DNA from: Flavobacterium jumunjinense
GTDB lineage: Bacteria > Bacteroidota > Bacteroidia > Flavobacteriales > Flavobacteriaceae
NCBI RefSeq assembly: GCF_021650975.2
Contig: NZ_CP091285.1
Span: 1 to 64,000, forward strand
DNA: 64,000 bases
Direction of reading: 5' to 3'
A program made the position numbers and the translations under genes. This document shows positions 1 to 8,579 of this stretch, piece by piece. The stretch's first letter is position 1, and the number at the start of each line of letters is the position of its first letter. Below the pieces are notes generated by a model, which was not told the origin of the DNA, did no database searches, and worked only from the letters and a program-made list of their open reading frames with translations.

Positions 1-1428
1 ATGGATAAAACTGCGCAATCGGTATGGAAAAATTGTCTGTTATTTATAAAGGATAACATTCAGGAACAAGCCTACAAAACATGGTTTGAACCGATACAGG
101 CAGTTGACCTAAATGAAAACGCACTTTCTATTCAAGTACCAAGTAAGTTTTTCTACGAATGGCTAGAAGAACATTATGTTAAACTTTTAAAAGTTTCCTT
201 AACAAAAGAACTTGGTCCAAGCGCAAAATTACTTTACAAGATCAGAATGGAAAATGCTTATGGAAATAAACTTCCATTTACTGAGCAAATTCCAAGTAAC
301 AATAGACAACCGGTAAAAACGCAAGAAGTTGATGTGCCTATCGTTCAAAAAAATCCAGAATTAAAAAATCCATTCATTATTCCAGGAATAAGAAATATCA
401 ATATCGATTCGCAATTAAACTCGAATTATAGTTTTGATAATTTTCTTGAAGGAGATTCTAATCGTTTGGCTAGAAGTGCAGGTTTAGCTGTTGCAAACAA
501 ACCCGGTGGAACTTCTTTTAATCCGTTATTAATTTTTGGAGGTGTTGGTCTTGGAAAAACGCATTTAGCACACGCGATTGGAGTAGAAATTAAAGATAAA
601 TACCCTGAAAAAACAGTATTGTATATCTCTGCTGAAATTTTTACACAACAATATATTGATTCTGTTAAAAAGAATACAAGAAATGACTTTATTCATTTTT
701 ACCAATTAATTGACGTTCTACTTATTGATGACGTTCAATTCTTATCGGGAAAAACTGGAACACAAGATGTATTCTTCCACATATTCAACCATCTACATCA
801 AAATGGAAAACAAGTAATTCTAACTTCCGATAAGGCTCCTGTAGACATGCAAGATATTGAGCAACGCTTACTATCTCGTTTCAAATGGGGATTATCAGCT
901 GAATTACATCAACCGGATTATGAAACACGTATTTCTATCTTAAAAAATATTTTATATAGAGATGGTGTAGAAATACCTGAAGAGATTATTGAATATGTTG
1001 CTAAAAACATAAAATCTAATGTTCGTGAACTTGAAGGAGCAATCATTTCATTAATCGCACAATCTTCTTTCAACAAAAGAGAAGTAACAATAGAATTAGC
1101 GAAACAGGTAGTAGAAAAATTTGTTAAAAATGTTAAACGCGAAATTTCTATAGACTACATACAAAAAGTGGTTTCAGATTATTTCCAATTAGACCTTGAA
1201 ACATTACAATCTAAAACTAGAAAAAGACATGTCGTTCAAGCACGTCAATTAGCTATGTTTTTTGCGAAAAAATTCACTAAATCTTCTTTAGCCAATATTG
1301 GTAATCAAATTGGAGATAGAGATCATGCTACTGTATTACACGCTTGTAAAACTGTAGATAATTTAGTAACTACAGACAAACAATTTCGTAAGTTTGTAGA
1401 CGATATCACTAAGAAATTATCATTATAA
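1..1428 (+). CDS. dnaA: Chromosomal replication initiator protein DnaA
   Basis: Replication initiator: binds DnaA boxes at oriC, opens the duplex and loads the helicase. The 475-residue protein is full length for the family. It shows an N-terminal interaction domain (about 1-90), a variable linker, and an AAA+ core with Walker A GLGKT (183-187) and Walker B LLIDDVQ (240-246). The C-terminal DNA-binding domain carries the DnaA signature DRDHATV (439-445). The ATG is the first base of the window, consistent with a chromosome numbered from dnaA. The phosphatase gene starts one base after the stop, so the two are probably cotranscribed. No DnaA-box cluster is visible downstream; the origin may lie upstream of the window. 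Confidence 0.99.
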   Translation: MDKTAQSVWKNCLLFIKDNIQEQAYKTWFEPIQAVDLNENALSIQVPSKFFYEWLEEHYVKLLKVSLTKELGPSAKLLYKIRMENAYGNKLPFTEQIPSNNRQPVKTQEVDVPIVQKNPELKNPFIIPGIRNINIDSQLNSNYSFDNFLEGDSNRLARSAGLAVANKPGGTSFNPLLIFGGVGLGKTHLAHAIGVEIKDKYPEKTVLYISAEIFTQQYIDSVKKNTRNDFIHFYQLIDVLLIDDVQFLSGKTGTQDVFFHIFNHLHQNGKQVILTSDKAPVDMQDIEQRLLSRFKWGLSAELHQPDYETRISILKNILYRDGVEIPEEIIEYVAKNIKSNVRELEGAIISLIAQSSFNKREVTIELAKQVVEKFVKNVKREISIDYIQKVVSDYFQLDLETLQSKTRKRHVVQARQLAMFFAKKFTKSSLANIGNQIGDRDHATVLHACKTVDNLVTTDKQFRKFVDDITKKLSL

Positions 1429-1429
1429 A

Positions 1430-1888
1430 ATGACAACAAAAATCTTAATGATTTGTTTAGGTAATATTTGTCGTTCTCCTTTAGCCGAGGGCATATTACA
1501 AAGCAAACTACCAAAAGATAAATATATTGTAGATTCCGCTGGAACTGGTGGTTGGCATGCTGGAGAGCTACCTGACAAGCGGTCTATTTCTACTGCAAAA
1601 AAGCACAATATAGACATTACAAACCAACGTGCAAGACAATTCAAACCTTCCGATTTTGAAAAGTTCGATCATATCTACGCTATGGACATGTCTAATTATA
1701 AAAATATTCTGAATTTAGCTCCTAATGAAAGTGTAAAATCTAAAGTAAAAATTATCCTAAACGAACTTTTTCCTGATGAAAACGTAGAAGTTCCAGATCC
1801 ATATTATGGAGGCCAGGATGGTTTTGAAAATGTTTACGACATGCTAAACAAAGCTTGTGATGTTATTGCAAATAAGTTAACTAATTAA
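1430..1888 (+). CDS. Low-molecular-weight protein tyrosine phosphatase
   Basis: Cytoplasmic cysteine phosphatase of the low-molecular-weight PTP family, acting on phosphotyrosine (or, in the arsenate-reductase branch, related chemistry). The 152-residue protein has the P-loop C-x5-R-S at residues 9-16 near the N terminus and the general-acid motif DPYYGG with Asp123. Both are the defining catalytic elements of the family, and the length is typical. The ATG lies one base after the dnaA stop, so translation is probably coupled. A short hairpin with a T tract follows about 75 bp downstream. The physiological substrate cannot be told from the sequence. Confidence 0.95.
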   Translation: MTTKILMICLGNICRSPLAEGILQSKLPKDKYIVDSAGTGGWHAGELPDKRSISTAKKHNIDITNQRARQFKPSDFEKFDHIYAMDMSNYKNILNLAPNESVKSKVKIILNELFPDENVEVPDPYYGGQDGFENVYDMLNKACDVIANKLTN

Positions 1889-1961
1889 TAGTTTCAACAA
1901 AGCAACAATTTTAACCGTAACTACAAAAACATCAATTTTATTACTAACAGTAAAAACATTT

Positions 1962-1989
1962 AGTCCTGCTTCAGTGGGACTTTTTTTTG
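1962..1989 (+). terminator. Rho-independent terminator after the phosphatase gene
   Basis: A short stem (AGTCC at 1962-1966 with GGACT at 1977-1981) is followed by a run of eight T. It ends the dnaA-phosphatase transcript and directly abuts the promoter motif of the next gene. Confidence 0.6.
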
Positions 1990-1997
1990 TACTTTTG
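1990..1997 (+). promoter_or_regulatory. Bacteroidetes -7 promoter motif for the RsmI-like gene
   Basis: TACTTTTG matches the Bacteroidetes -7 consensus TAnnTTTG and lies 22 bp before the ATG at 2020. No clear -33 TTG is seen, because the terminator occupies that space. Confidence 0.55.
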
Positions 1998-2019
1998 CAA
2001 AAATCAAAATATCACAACA

Positions 2020-2751
2020 ATGAATACTTCTTTTGGTAAACTCTATTTAATTCCTTGTACATTATCTAATCCTGGAGAAACAACTGTTGCTCCAGAAGAT
2101 GTTTTACCTCACACAGTGAAAAGAAGTATTGACTTTATTGATCATTTTATTGTTGAAAACGAAAAAACAGCTCGTCGATTCATAAAAAGCATACATCCTG
2201 AAAAGAAACAACCCGAATTAATTCTTTCACTTTTAAATAAGCACACAGAAATAGCAGAACATTACGAGTTCATAAAACCCTTATTAGAAGGCAAAAATAT
2301 TGGATTATTAAGTGAATCTGGTTGTCCTGGAATTGCGGATCCTGGTGCTGTAATTGTAAAAATAGCACATGAAAAAGGAATTCAAGTAGTCCCTTTAGTT
2401 GGACCAAGTTCTATTTTATTAGCATTAATGGCTAGTGGAATGAATGGACAGAGCTTTGCTTTCAATGGCTACCTACCTATTGATAATCAGGAGAAAAAGA
2501 ACGAGCTTAAACATTTTGAACGCTTGTCACTAGAAAGAAATCAATCGCAGTTATTTATAGAAACTCCATATAGAAACAATAAACTTGTTGAAGATTTACT
2601 ACAAATCCTTCAACCTACTACACTTTTATGTATTGCTTGCGATATTACGCTGCCAACAGAATATATCAAAACAAAAACAATAAAAGAGTGGAAAAAAAAC
2701 AAGGTCGACTTACATAAGCGACCTTGCATTTTCATTATTCACAAAATGTAA
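2020..2751 (+). CDS. RsmI-like SAM-dependent methyltransferase (tetrapyrrole methylase fold)
   Basis: Member of the tetrapyrrole (corrin/porphyrin) methylase fold, closest in motif content to RsmI, which 2'-O-methylates C1402 of 16S rRNA. The glycine-rich motif GLLSESGCPGIADPGA and the following VPLVGPSS correspond to the RsmI SAM-binding region. At 243 residues it is shorter than classical RsmI (about 280) and lacks the usual C-terminal extension, so it may belong to the smaller RsmI-like subfamily common in Bacteroidetes. I chose the ATG at 2020, since an in-frame TTG at 1987 lies inside the terminator/promoter. The stop is 4 bp from the convergent end of the lysozyme-like gene. Confidence 0.85.
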   Translation: MNTSFGKLYLIPCTLSNPGETTVAPEDVLPHTVKRSIDFIDHFIVENEKTARRFIKSIHPEKKQPELILSLLNKHTEIAEHYEFIKPLLEGKNIGLLSESGCPGIADPGAVIVKIAHEKGIQVVPLVGPSSILLALMASGMNGQSFAFNGYLPIDNQEKKNELKHFERLSLERNQSQLFIETPYRNNKLVEDLLQILQPTTLLCIACDITLPTEYIKTKTIKEWKKNKVDLHKRPCIFIIHKM

Positions 2752-2755
2752 ATTT

Positions 2756-3415
2756 TTAATTCAACTTTACTTTGGCATTTCTATTGGCTGGCACATGAGA
2801 AACATCATACCCTCCAAACTTTTTAAGATAACTTTTTAACGAAGTACCAAAACCGTCTTTAAAACCATTTCTCCCATTACTTCTCAAGTATTTCTTAACC
2901 GAACCAGCTCCACCAAGATGTGCTGCCGCTAAGATACCTGATTCGGTAATTTTAACCCCATTAATTACTTTACCATTGTATTTTTTGATTTCTTTTCTTA
3001 ATTCCCACTTGTTTATAGACAACAAAGCTTTGAATGCTTTTTCTTGCCAATCTGCGTTTCTAAGGAATTCTTGAAAATCATACACTCCAACACAACGTAA
3101 AGCTGTCTTTCCAAATTGATATTTCCCCATGTATCCATAGGAATTTACCATGTTCAAAATACCTCGTGATTCTTTAAATGCAATAGCTTGTTTAAAGCCT
3201 GCAAAAGTTCTTCCTACATAAGGAACAGCATTTCCGATTACTACTGTTTCGTCTTCGATTTCATTTTCATCTTCACTTGGAACATGATAGGAAACTACTT
3301 CGTTTTCCGTTAAATAAAACCCTCTTACTTCTTTAGTTTCAATCGAATTGAATCCTGATGAAACCAACACTACTAGGATGGTCAATCCTAAAAAATACGA
3401 ACCTTTTCTTACCAT
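2756..3415 (-). CDS. Secreted lysozyme-like / lytic transglycosylase-like protein
   Basis: Predicted exported peptidoglycan-cleaving enzyme of the lysozyme superfamily. The 219-residue protein has an N-terminal hydrophobic signal segment (about 5-22), an acidic linker (about 46-58), and then a lysozyme-like domain. This contains the catalytic Glu82 in KESRG, a GYMGKYQFG motif (94-102) and AAAHLGGAGSV (163-173), the pattern seen in SLT-type transglycosylases. It is monocistronic by position: convergent with the upstream methylase gene and separated by a 375-bp gap from mltG. The enzyme class is supported by motifs; whether it acts as hydrolase or transglycosylase cannot be decided here. Confidence 0.75.
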   Translation of the reverse strand: MVRKGSYFLGLTILVVLVSSGFNSIETKEVRGFYLTENEVVSYHVPSEDENEIEDETVVIGNAVPYVGRTFAGFKQAIAFKESRGILNMVNSYGYMGKYQFGKTALRCVGVYDFQEFLRNADWQEKAFKALLSINKWELRKEIKKYNGKVINGVKITESGILAAAHLGGAGSVKKYLRSNGRNGFKDGFGTSLKSYLKKFGGYDVSHVPANRNAKVKLN

Positions 3416-3790
3416 AAATTACCATTTCTCAGGACCTGTCACTTCTCTGAAATTTGCGAGTGCAAAGATACGTATTTTTTTATAATACTGAAAAACAAGT
3501 TGTTAAAGTTTACTTAAAGATAGATTCTTCATTTTTTCACTCCTTGAAACACCTAATATATAGCAAGATAGCAAGACTTAAACAGGAAAAATAAATCGTA
3601 AAAAAACAAAACTATAGAGCTGCTTTTTTTCGTTTTTTAGCACAAAAAACATCAAACATAAGACAAAACTGACTAAAACAAAATACTGTTTTTTTAACTA
3701 AGATATAACATCAAAAAAAATAAAGCTTCAAAATCATGAGAGTAAACTCACAATTTTGAAGCTTTATTTTTTTTAAATTTTGAAAGAATA
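3416..3790. other. Intergenic region between mltG and the lysozyme-like gene
   Basis: AT-rich, no open frame of note. It holds a minus-strand -7 motif TATCTTTG at 3463-3470, about 48 bp upstream of the lysozyme-like gene, and the mltG terminator at 3722-3765. Nothing else recognised. Confidence 0.6.
3722..3765 (-). terminator. Terminator of the dapF-mltG operon
   Basis: Inverted repeat AAAGCTTCAAAAT / ATTTTGAAGCTTT with a nested TGAG/CTCA in the loop, lying just past the mltG stop. On the minus strand it is followed by an AT-rich tract. Confidence 0.7.
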
Positions 3791-4834
3791 TCAGCGATTA
3801 ATTCCTAATTTATTTACCCACTGGCTATATTTTCTTGCATTTGTTTGATGCTGTGCATAATTAGAAGCAAAAGCATGATAACCTGGCTTTTCAGGGTTAG
3901 CACAAAAATAGATATAATCGTGCTTCTCTGCATTTAAAACAGCATCTATTGCTGAAATATCTGGCATTGCAATTGGTCCAGGAGGTAATCCTAAATTTAT
4001 GTATGTATTATAGGGAGAAATAGTTCCTTGTGTATCTTTACTATAAACACGCTTAATTACTTGATCGAAATCACCTGAATTTCGCTTCATTGCATAAATA
4101 ACTGTTGGATCGGCTTGAAGAGGCATTCCTATTGCCATTCTATTCAAATAAACACCTGCAACTGATGGCCTTTCACTTACTTTTGCTGTTTCTTTATGAA
4201 CTATAGACGCTAAGACACATACTTCAACGGCTGATAAATTTAAATTAGACGCTTTAGCTTTTCTTTCGTCATTCCAGAATTTTCTATATTCCTTTGCCAT
4301 TTTATCTGCTACTTTTGTCGCTGAAGTATCCCAATAAAATTCATAAGTATTCGGAATAAACATAGCCAAAACCTCATCTTCAGTAAATTTGTTTTCAGTT
4401 AAAAAATCTACATTTGTAAAAGCTTCAATAAAAGCAATACTATCGGGTTCTATTTGAGAAGCTAATCTCTGTGCCAATTTATTAATGGTTTCTTGATTAT
4501 TAAAGGCTACTTTAATTGGAATATTACTCCTCATTGCTTTAATAATATCATAATTTGACATTCCTTTTTTCAATAGAAATTTCCCTGCTTTTACATTTTG
4601 CGCATATTTCCTTTTAACAGCAACAAAATCAAAATCTTCTATACTGTTTAAAAAAGGAGATAGAATTTCTTTCACACCTTCATAGCTGGTATTGGATGGA
4701 ACAAAAACTAGCACTTCTTTTTCAGAAAACTTAGTATTGGGTAGAAATGCTTTATTATAAACATAATACACAACAATTCCTGCTACTACAATTCCTGCTA
4801 CTGCTAAAAAAGCAATGATTTTTTTTAGATTCAA
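3791..4834 (-). CDS. mltG: Endolytic murein transglycosylase MltG
   Basis: Inner-membrane lytic transglycosylase that cuts nascent glycan strands and terminates their elongation. The 347-residue protein has one N-terminal membrane helix (about 7-25), a LysM-like region, and the YceG/MltG catalytic domain. The conserved Glu215 lies in SIVHKETAK, followed by the family motifs RPSVAGVYLNR, LQADPTVIYA and LGLPPGPIAMP. Length and order are typical. It is the last gene of a minus-strand operon dapF-lipoprotein-GNAT-mltG (gaps 3 bp, 4-bp overlap, 4 bp), which pairs meso-diaminopimelate supply with glycan-strand processing. Confidence 0.96.
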   Translation of the reverse strand: MNLKKIIAFLAVAGIVVAGIVVYYVYNKAFLPNTKFSEKEVLVFVPSNTSYEGVKEILSPFLNSIEDFDFVAVKRKYAQNVKAGKFLLKKGMSNYDIIKAMRSNIPIKVAFNNQETINKLAQRLASQIEPDSIAFIEAFTNVDFLTENKFTEDEVLAMFIPNTYEFYWDTSATKVADKMAKEYRKFWNDERKAKASNLNLSAVEVCVLASIVHKETAKVSERPSVAGVYLNRMAIGMPLQADPTVIYAMKRNSGDFDQVIKRVYSKDTQGTISPYNTYINLGLPPGPIAMPDISAIDAVLNAEKHDYIYFCANPEKPGYHAFASNYAQHQTNARKYSQWVNKLGINR

Positions 4835-4838
4835 TGTG

Positions 4839-5372
4839 TTATTTTTTATTGTTAATTAATTGAAACAAAAACTCATCTTTATAGATTCCATTTACTTTGT
4901 TCCATTCTTTCTTTATTCCAATTTCTTTAAAACCAAATTTAGAAAAAAGTTGCATACTATTTTCATTTTCAGCCCCAATATTTGCATATAACTGATGCAA
5001 TTGTAATTGATGGAAGGCATAATTAATTAACATTCCTAATGCTTCCGTACCAATTCCTTTAGCTCTATTCTCAATTTCCTTAATTAGAATACCCACTCCT
5101 GCTCTATTATTTCTTGGATCAAAATCAAATAAATCAATTAAACCAATTGCTTCAGAAGTAGCATTCAAGCAAATTGCTAACCTTAATTGCTTCGCTTCAT
5201 ATATATCTTGATGTGCATTTTCAAGATATTGTCGAATTAGAAATCGACTATATGGTGTTTGCGTATTACTTACTTCCCAAATGGCTTCATCATTTTCGAT
5301 AGCATGAACAAACTCTAAATCTTCAGGCTCTAATGCTCTTAAATGGATTGTACTCCCTTTTAATGTTATCAA
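4839..5372 (-). CDS. GNAT family N-acetyltransferase
   Basis: Acetyl-CoA-dependent N-acetyltransferase of the RimJ/RimL-like GNAT branch. The N-terminal IHLRALEPEDLEFVHAIEN start and the segment GVGILIKEIENRAKGIGTEAL (acetyl-CoA pyrophosphate loop) followed by LINYAFHQLQLHQLYANIGAENENS are characteristic. The 177-residue length fits a single GNAT domain. Its start overlaps the stop of the upstream lipoprotein gene by 4 bp, and mltG begins 4 bp after its stop, so it is inside the dapF-mltG operon. The substrate is unknown; RimJ/L-like proteins acetylate protein N termini or small molecules. Confidence 0.88.
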   Translation of the reverse strand: MITLKGSTIHLRALEPEDLEFVHAIENDEAIWEVSNTQTPYSRFLIRQYLENAHQDIYEAKQLRLAICLNATSEAIGLIDLFDFDPRNNRAGVGILIKEIENRAKGIGTEALGMLINYAFHQLQLHQLYANIGAENENSMQLFSKFGFKEIGIKKEWNKVNGIYKDEFLFQLINNKK

Positions 5373-5986
5373 TTATATTTCTTTATTTGTTCTTTAATAT
5401 TAACCATCAAGGTATCATATTTTTTATCCATAAAAACATGATTCTTATCCTTCGGAAATTCATTAGTATTATATTTCATCATCATATTATGAGTAATTTT
5501 TAATTTCATAATAGTATGATAATCGTCTAACAATACTGATTTCATATTTAAAAGACTATCCTTGTGTTGTAATGAAGTTATCGATTTTTTAAATTCTTTT
5601 TCAAATTTATCAAAATCTTTAGTTACTTCTTTTCTTAAAATAGTATCTTTTATTTGTTTTAAGTAATCATCAACATCATTCCAATACCTAGCATTATTAC
5701 CCAAATAGTCATTAAAATCTTTTAAACTATCTTTCTTAACTCCACCTATATATAGAAAAACATTTTCTAACTTTTTTAGACTCTCATCTTTTTCTATTGC
5801 TTCATTATATAGTTTATCAATAATATTAAAATCATATTTTTTCCCAAAAGATCGTAACGAAATATCCGAATCATTATTTTGTAATACTTGAGGAGTTTCA
5901 TTTGCTACATTAATCTCTTTTTGTTTTCCTTTAGAGCATGAACAAACAAAAGCGAATAAAAACAGAATACTTATTTTTTTATACAT
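5369..5986 (-). CDS. Hypothetical lipoprotein in the dapF-mltG operon
   Basis: Function not recognised. The 205-residue product starts with a lipoprotein signal (hydrophobic 5-14, Cys17 in FVCSC, then Ser-Lys-Gly). The mature part is hydrophilic, Lys/Glu/Asp-rich and predicted largely helical, loosely reminiscent of DUF3829-type helical lipoproteins, though no diagnostic motif is seen. It starts 3 bp after the dapF stop and overlaps the GNAT gene by 4 bp, so it is co-translated with cell-wall genes. An envelope location is likely; any wall role is inference from context. Confidence 0.8.
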   Translation of the reverse strand: MYKKISILFLFAFVCSCSKGKQKEINVANETPQVLQNNDSDISLRSFGKKYDFNIIDKLYNEAIEKDESLKKLENVFLYIGGVKKDSLKDFNDYLGNNARYWNDVDDYLKQIKDTILRKEVTKDFDKFEKEFKKSITSLQHKDSLLNMKSVLLDDYHTIMKLKITHNMMMKYNTNEFPKDKNHVFMDKKYDTLMVNIKEQIKKYN

Positions 5987-5989
5987 ATA

Positions 5990-6769
5990 TTATTTATTGA
6001 TTCTTCCTTCAAAAACAAATGTTGCTGGTCCTTTTAAAAACACATCTACAAACTGTCCGTTTACTTCTTTAAAACTTACTTCCAAACTCCCACCTTCTAC
6101 ATTTAACTTCACATTATTAGAAGTTGTCTTTCCTGCTTTATACATTGCTATTGCTACAGCAGTTGCTCCTGTACCACAAGAAAAGGTTTCGTCTTCCACT
6201 CCTCTCTCATAAGTTCTCAAAGCAAATTCGTCACTCTCAATTTGATTCACAAAATTTATATTGCTTCCAACTTTTCCATACAGATCAGAATAACGAAGTT
6301 TTGCACCTTCATTTTTAACATCGAACTGTTTTAAACCTTCTACTAACTGCACATGATGTGGCGATCCTGTATCTAAAAAAGTATACTCATTATGTATTTC
6401 TATATCTGACACATTCTTCATTTGTAATGAAACAATACCTTCGTCAATTGTTGCAAAATGATAGCCATCTATGGCTTCAAATTCTGCTCTATTCGTAATT
6501 ACTCCAAGTTGTTTCGCAAAAGCAACCAAGCACCTTCCACCATTGCCACACATACTGCTCTCATTTCCATCAGCATTATAGTAAACCATTTTAAAATCAT
6601 ATTTTTCATGATTTTCTAATAAAATAAGTCCATCTCCTCCAACACCAAACCTTCTATCGCATAAAAAAGCGACTAATTTGGTATTATTCTTGTCGAAATT
6701 GTTTTGACGATTATCAATCATGACAAAATCGTTCCCTGTTCCTTGATATTTATAAAATGTTAGATTCAT
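5990..6769 (-). CDS. dapF: Diaminopimelate epimerase
   Basis: Converts LL-diaminopimelate to meso-diaminopimelate for lysine and peptidoglycan synthesis; a cofactor-independent two-cysteine racemase. The 259-residue protein has both catalytic cysteines: Cys74 in NADGNESSMCGNGGRC and Cys198 in ETFSCGTGATA. The N-terminal FYKYQGTGNDFV is also typical. It is the first gene of a four-gene minus-strand operon that ends with mltG. A -7 motif lies about 21-28 bp upstream. High confidence from the two diagnostic motifs and normal length. Confidence 0.98.
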   Translation of the reverse strand: MNLTFYKYQGTGNDFVMIDNRQNNFDKNNTKLVAFLCDRRFGVGGDGLILLENHEKYDFKMVYYNADGNESSMCGNGGRCLVAFAKQLGVITNRAEFEAIDGYHFATIDEGIVSLQMKNVSDIEIHNEYTFLDTGSPHHVQLVEGLKQFDVKNEGAKLRYSDLYGKVGSNINFVNQIESDEFALRTYERGVEDETFSCGTGATAVAIAMYKAGKTTSNNVKLNVEGGSLEVSFKEVNGQFVDVFLKGPATFVFEGRINK

Positions 6770-6789
6770 GTTTTATGCTAAAATTAGAA

Positions 6790-6797
6790 CAAAGGTA
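6790..6797 (-). promoter_or_regulatory. -7 promoter motif for the dapF operon
   Basis: On the minus strand this reads TACCTTTG, matching TAnnTTTG, 21 bp upstream of the dapF ATG. No good TTG is visible at -33. Confidence 0.5.
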
Positions 6798-6961
6798 AAT
6801 AAAGATTAGAGTATTTAAAAATATAATAAAGCACACTAATTTTATATCACATTTTTATATTGAATCATCATTTTCTTTTACAGTAAATTGAAGTCATAAC
6901 TGGTATTATATAAAATTTAGCGTTTCTTCCTACATCTCATTTTATTAATTCCTAACAAGAT

Positions 6962-6987
6962 GTTAAACAATGTTAAGCGAGCGTTAA
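6962..6987 (+). promoter_or_regulatory. Three phased GTTAA repeats upstream of htrA
   Basis: GTTAA occurs at 6962, 6972 and 6983, i.e. 10 and 11 bp apart (one helical turn each), ending about 58 bp before the htrA ATG. A promoter-like TTTTTTG (6993-6999) and TAACTTTA (7015-7022, one base off TAnnTTTG) follow. This looks like a direct-repeat regulator site; the regulator is unknown. Confidence 0.4.
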
Positions 6988-7044
6988 ACTGATTTTTTGT
7001 TTCGTTTTTGTATTTAACTTTACATAACAAAAATAAATTATTAT

Positions 7045-8439
7045 ATGTCTATGAGAAATTTAGGAAATCTATTTTTAGTATCATTATTAAGCGGTGCCAC
7101 AACATTAGGTGCATATAAATTTTTTATTGAACCTAAAAATGACACTTCAACAATTGCTGTTGCGCCAAGTTACACAAAGAATGTTAGCCTTAGCGCTGAA
7201 AATATCGATTTTACAGCAGCAGCAGAAAGCACAATCCATAGTGTTGTGCATGTAAAAAACATGGCGATGCAACGTGTTTACAGAGATCCGTTTGAGTTCT
7301 TCTTTGGAGGTGGTCGTAGCGGAGGTACACAACAACAAATGCAAGTTGGAACTGGTTCGGGTGTAATTATATCGGAAGACGGTTACATTGTTACCAATAA
7401 TCATGTGATTGATAAAGCAAGTGAACTTGAAGTGACGTTGAACAATAATAAGACTTACAAAGCAAAACTTATAGGTACTGATTCTAAAATGGACATTGCT
7501 TTAATTAAAATTGAAAGTGATGAAAAATTACCTTTTATTACATTTGGAGATTCAGAAAATGTAAAAGTGGGCGAATGGGCTTTAGCAGTAGGAAATCCTT
7601 ATAATCTAACCTCTACTGTAACGGCTGGAATAATTTCGGCAAAAGCAAGAGATTTAAGTAATGAAGGACTACAGTCTTTCATTCAAACTGATGCGGCTGT
7701 TAACCCTGGAAATAGTGGTGGTGCATTAGTAAATACGCGTGGTGAATTGATAGGGATAAACACTATGATTTCTTCTCCAACAGGAAGCTATACCGGCTAT
7801 TCTTTTGCTGTTCCTTCAAACATAACTAGAAAAATAATTGAAGATTTAATGCAATTTGGTAATGTTCAAAGAGGTGTTCTTGGTATTGAAGGTGGTGATT
7901 TGAACCCTATGACTTCAAAAGAATACGGAATAGATGCTTCTGAAGGTGTATACATTGGTAAAGTAACTAAGAAATCTGGAGCAGAAAAAGCAGGCATTAA
8001 AGAAGGTGATGTTATTATAGCATTAGATAGTAAAAAAATTAAAAGTTTTTCTGAACTTACTTCTTATATTAATACGAAACGCCCAGACGAAGTAGTCAAT
8101 GTAAAAGTATTACGAGATAATGAAGAAAGAATTTTCCCTGTTAAATTAGTAAAAAAAGAATTATTAATTACCGAATTTAATGGTTTTGAATTTGAAGACA
8201 TGTCTCCAACAGAGATGAAAAAATTAAATTTAGATTATGGTATAAAAATTAAAACCATTACTAATGAGAATTATCAAGAATATAAAAACGACTTAGAAGG
8301 TAGTATTATTTTAAGTGTTGATGGAATAAAAGCAACCGATGCCGAAAAAATATCATCCTATTTAAACAAAAAGAAATCGAGTAAGGCTAGGTATAAAATA
8401 TTGTTTAAAAACAGACAAGTTCAAGACATTATAATGTAG
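7045..8439 (+). CDS. Periplasmic serine protease, HtrA/DegP family
   Basis: Envelope stress protease/chaperone that degrades misfolded periplasmic proteins. The 464-residue protein has an N-terminal membrane/signal segment (about 7-24) and a trypsin-like domain with the triad His120 (TNNHVID), Asp150 (MDIALIK) and Ser223 (NPGNSGG). A PDZ domain follows (about 275-365), then a second, less typical PDZ-like region to the end. Length and order match DegP/DegQ. It stands alone, with phased GTTAA repeats upstream and a strong hairpin terminator downstream. An in-frame ATG three codons in is an alternative start. Confidence 0.95.
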   Translation: MSMRNLGNLFLVSLLSGATTLGAYKFFIEPKNDTSTIAVAPSYTKNVSLSAENIDFTAAAESTIHSVVHVKNMAMQRVYRDPFEFFFGGGRSGGTQQQMQVGTGSGVIISEDGYIVTNNHVIDKASELEVTLNNNKTYKAKLIGTDSKMDIALIKIESDEKLPFITFGDSENVKVGEWALAVGNPYNLTSTVTAGIISAKARDLSNEGLQSFIQTDAAVNPGNSGGALVNTRGELIGINTMISSPTGSYTGYSFAVPSNITRKIIEDLMQFGNVQRGVLGIEGGDLNPMTSKEYGIDASEGVYIGKVTKKSGAEKAGIKEGDVIIALDSKKIKSFSELTSYINTKRPDEVVNVKVLRDNEERIFPVKLVKKELLITEFNGFEFEDMSPTEMKKLNLDYGIKIKTITNENYQEYKNDLEGSIILSVDGIKATDAEKISSYLNKKKSSKARYKILFKNRQVQDIIM

Positions 8440-8458
8440 AAAAAACAAGTAAATTGTT

Positions 8459-8485
8459 AACCAGTCAACACTGACTGGTTTTTTT
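8459..8485 (+). terminator. Terminator of htrA
   Basis: Perfect 9-bp stem AACCAGTCA / TGACTGGTT with a 4-base loop, followed by a T tract. Confidence 0.92.
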
Positions 8486-8530
8486 ATATATAAATGTCAC
8501 AAAAAATTTCACGAAAACGTTTGAAAACTT

Positions 8531-8538
8531 TATTTTTG
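8531..8538 (+). promoter_or_regulatory. -7 promoter motif for the GAPDH gene
   Basis: TATTTTTG matches TAnnTTTG, 41 bp upstream of the ATG. A -33 element is not clear. Confidence 0.5.
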
Positions 8539-8579
8539 CATAAATATTTTTCAAAACAACACAATTTATATTTTACTTC

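Noticed and set aside
1..2020. oriC near dnaA
   Set aside because: No cluster of TTATCCACA-type boxes or AT-rich unwinding element between dnaA and the next operon; the origin may be left of the window.
2700..2724. Terminator AAGGTCG...CGACCTT at the end of the RsmI-like gene
   Set aside because: Lies within the coding end and lacks a T tract; kept out as a feature.
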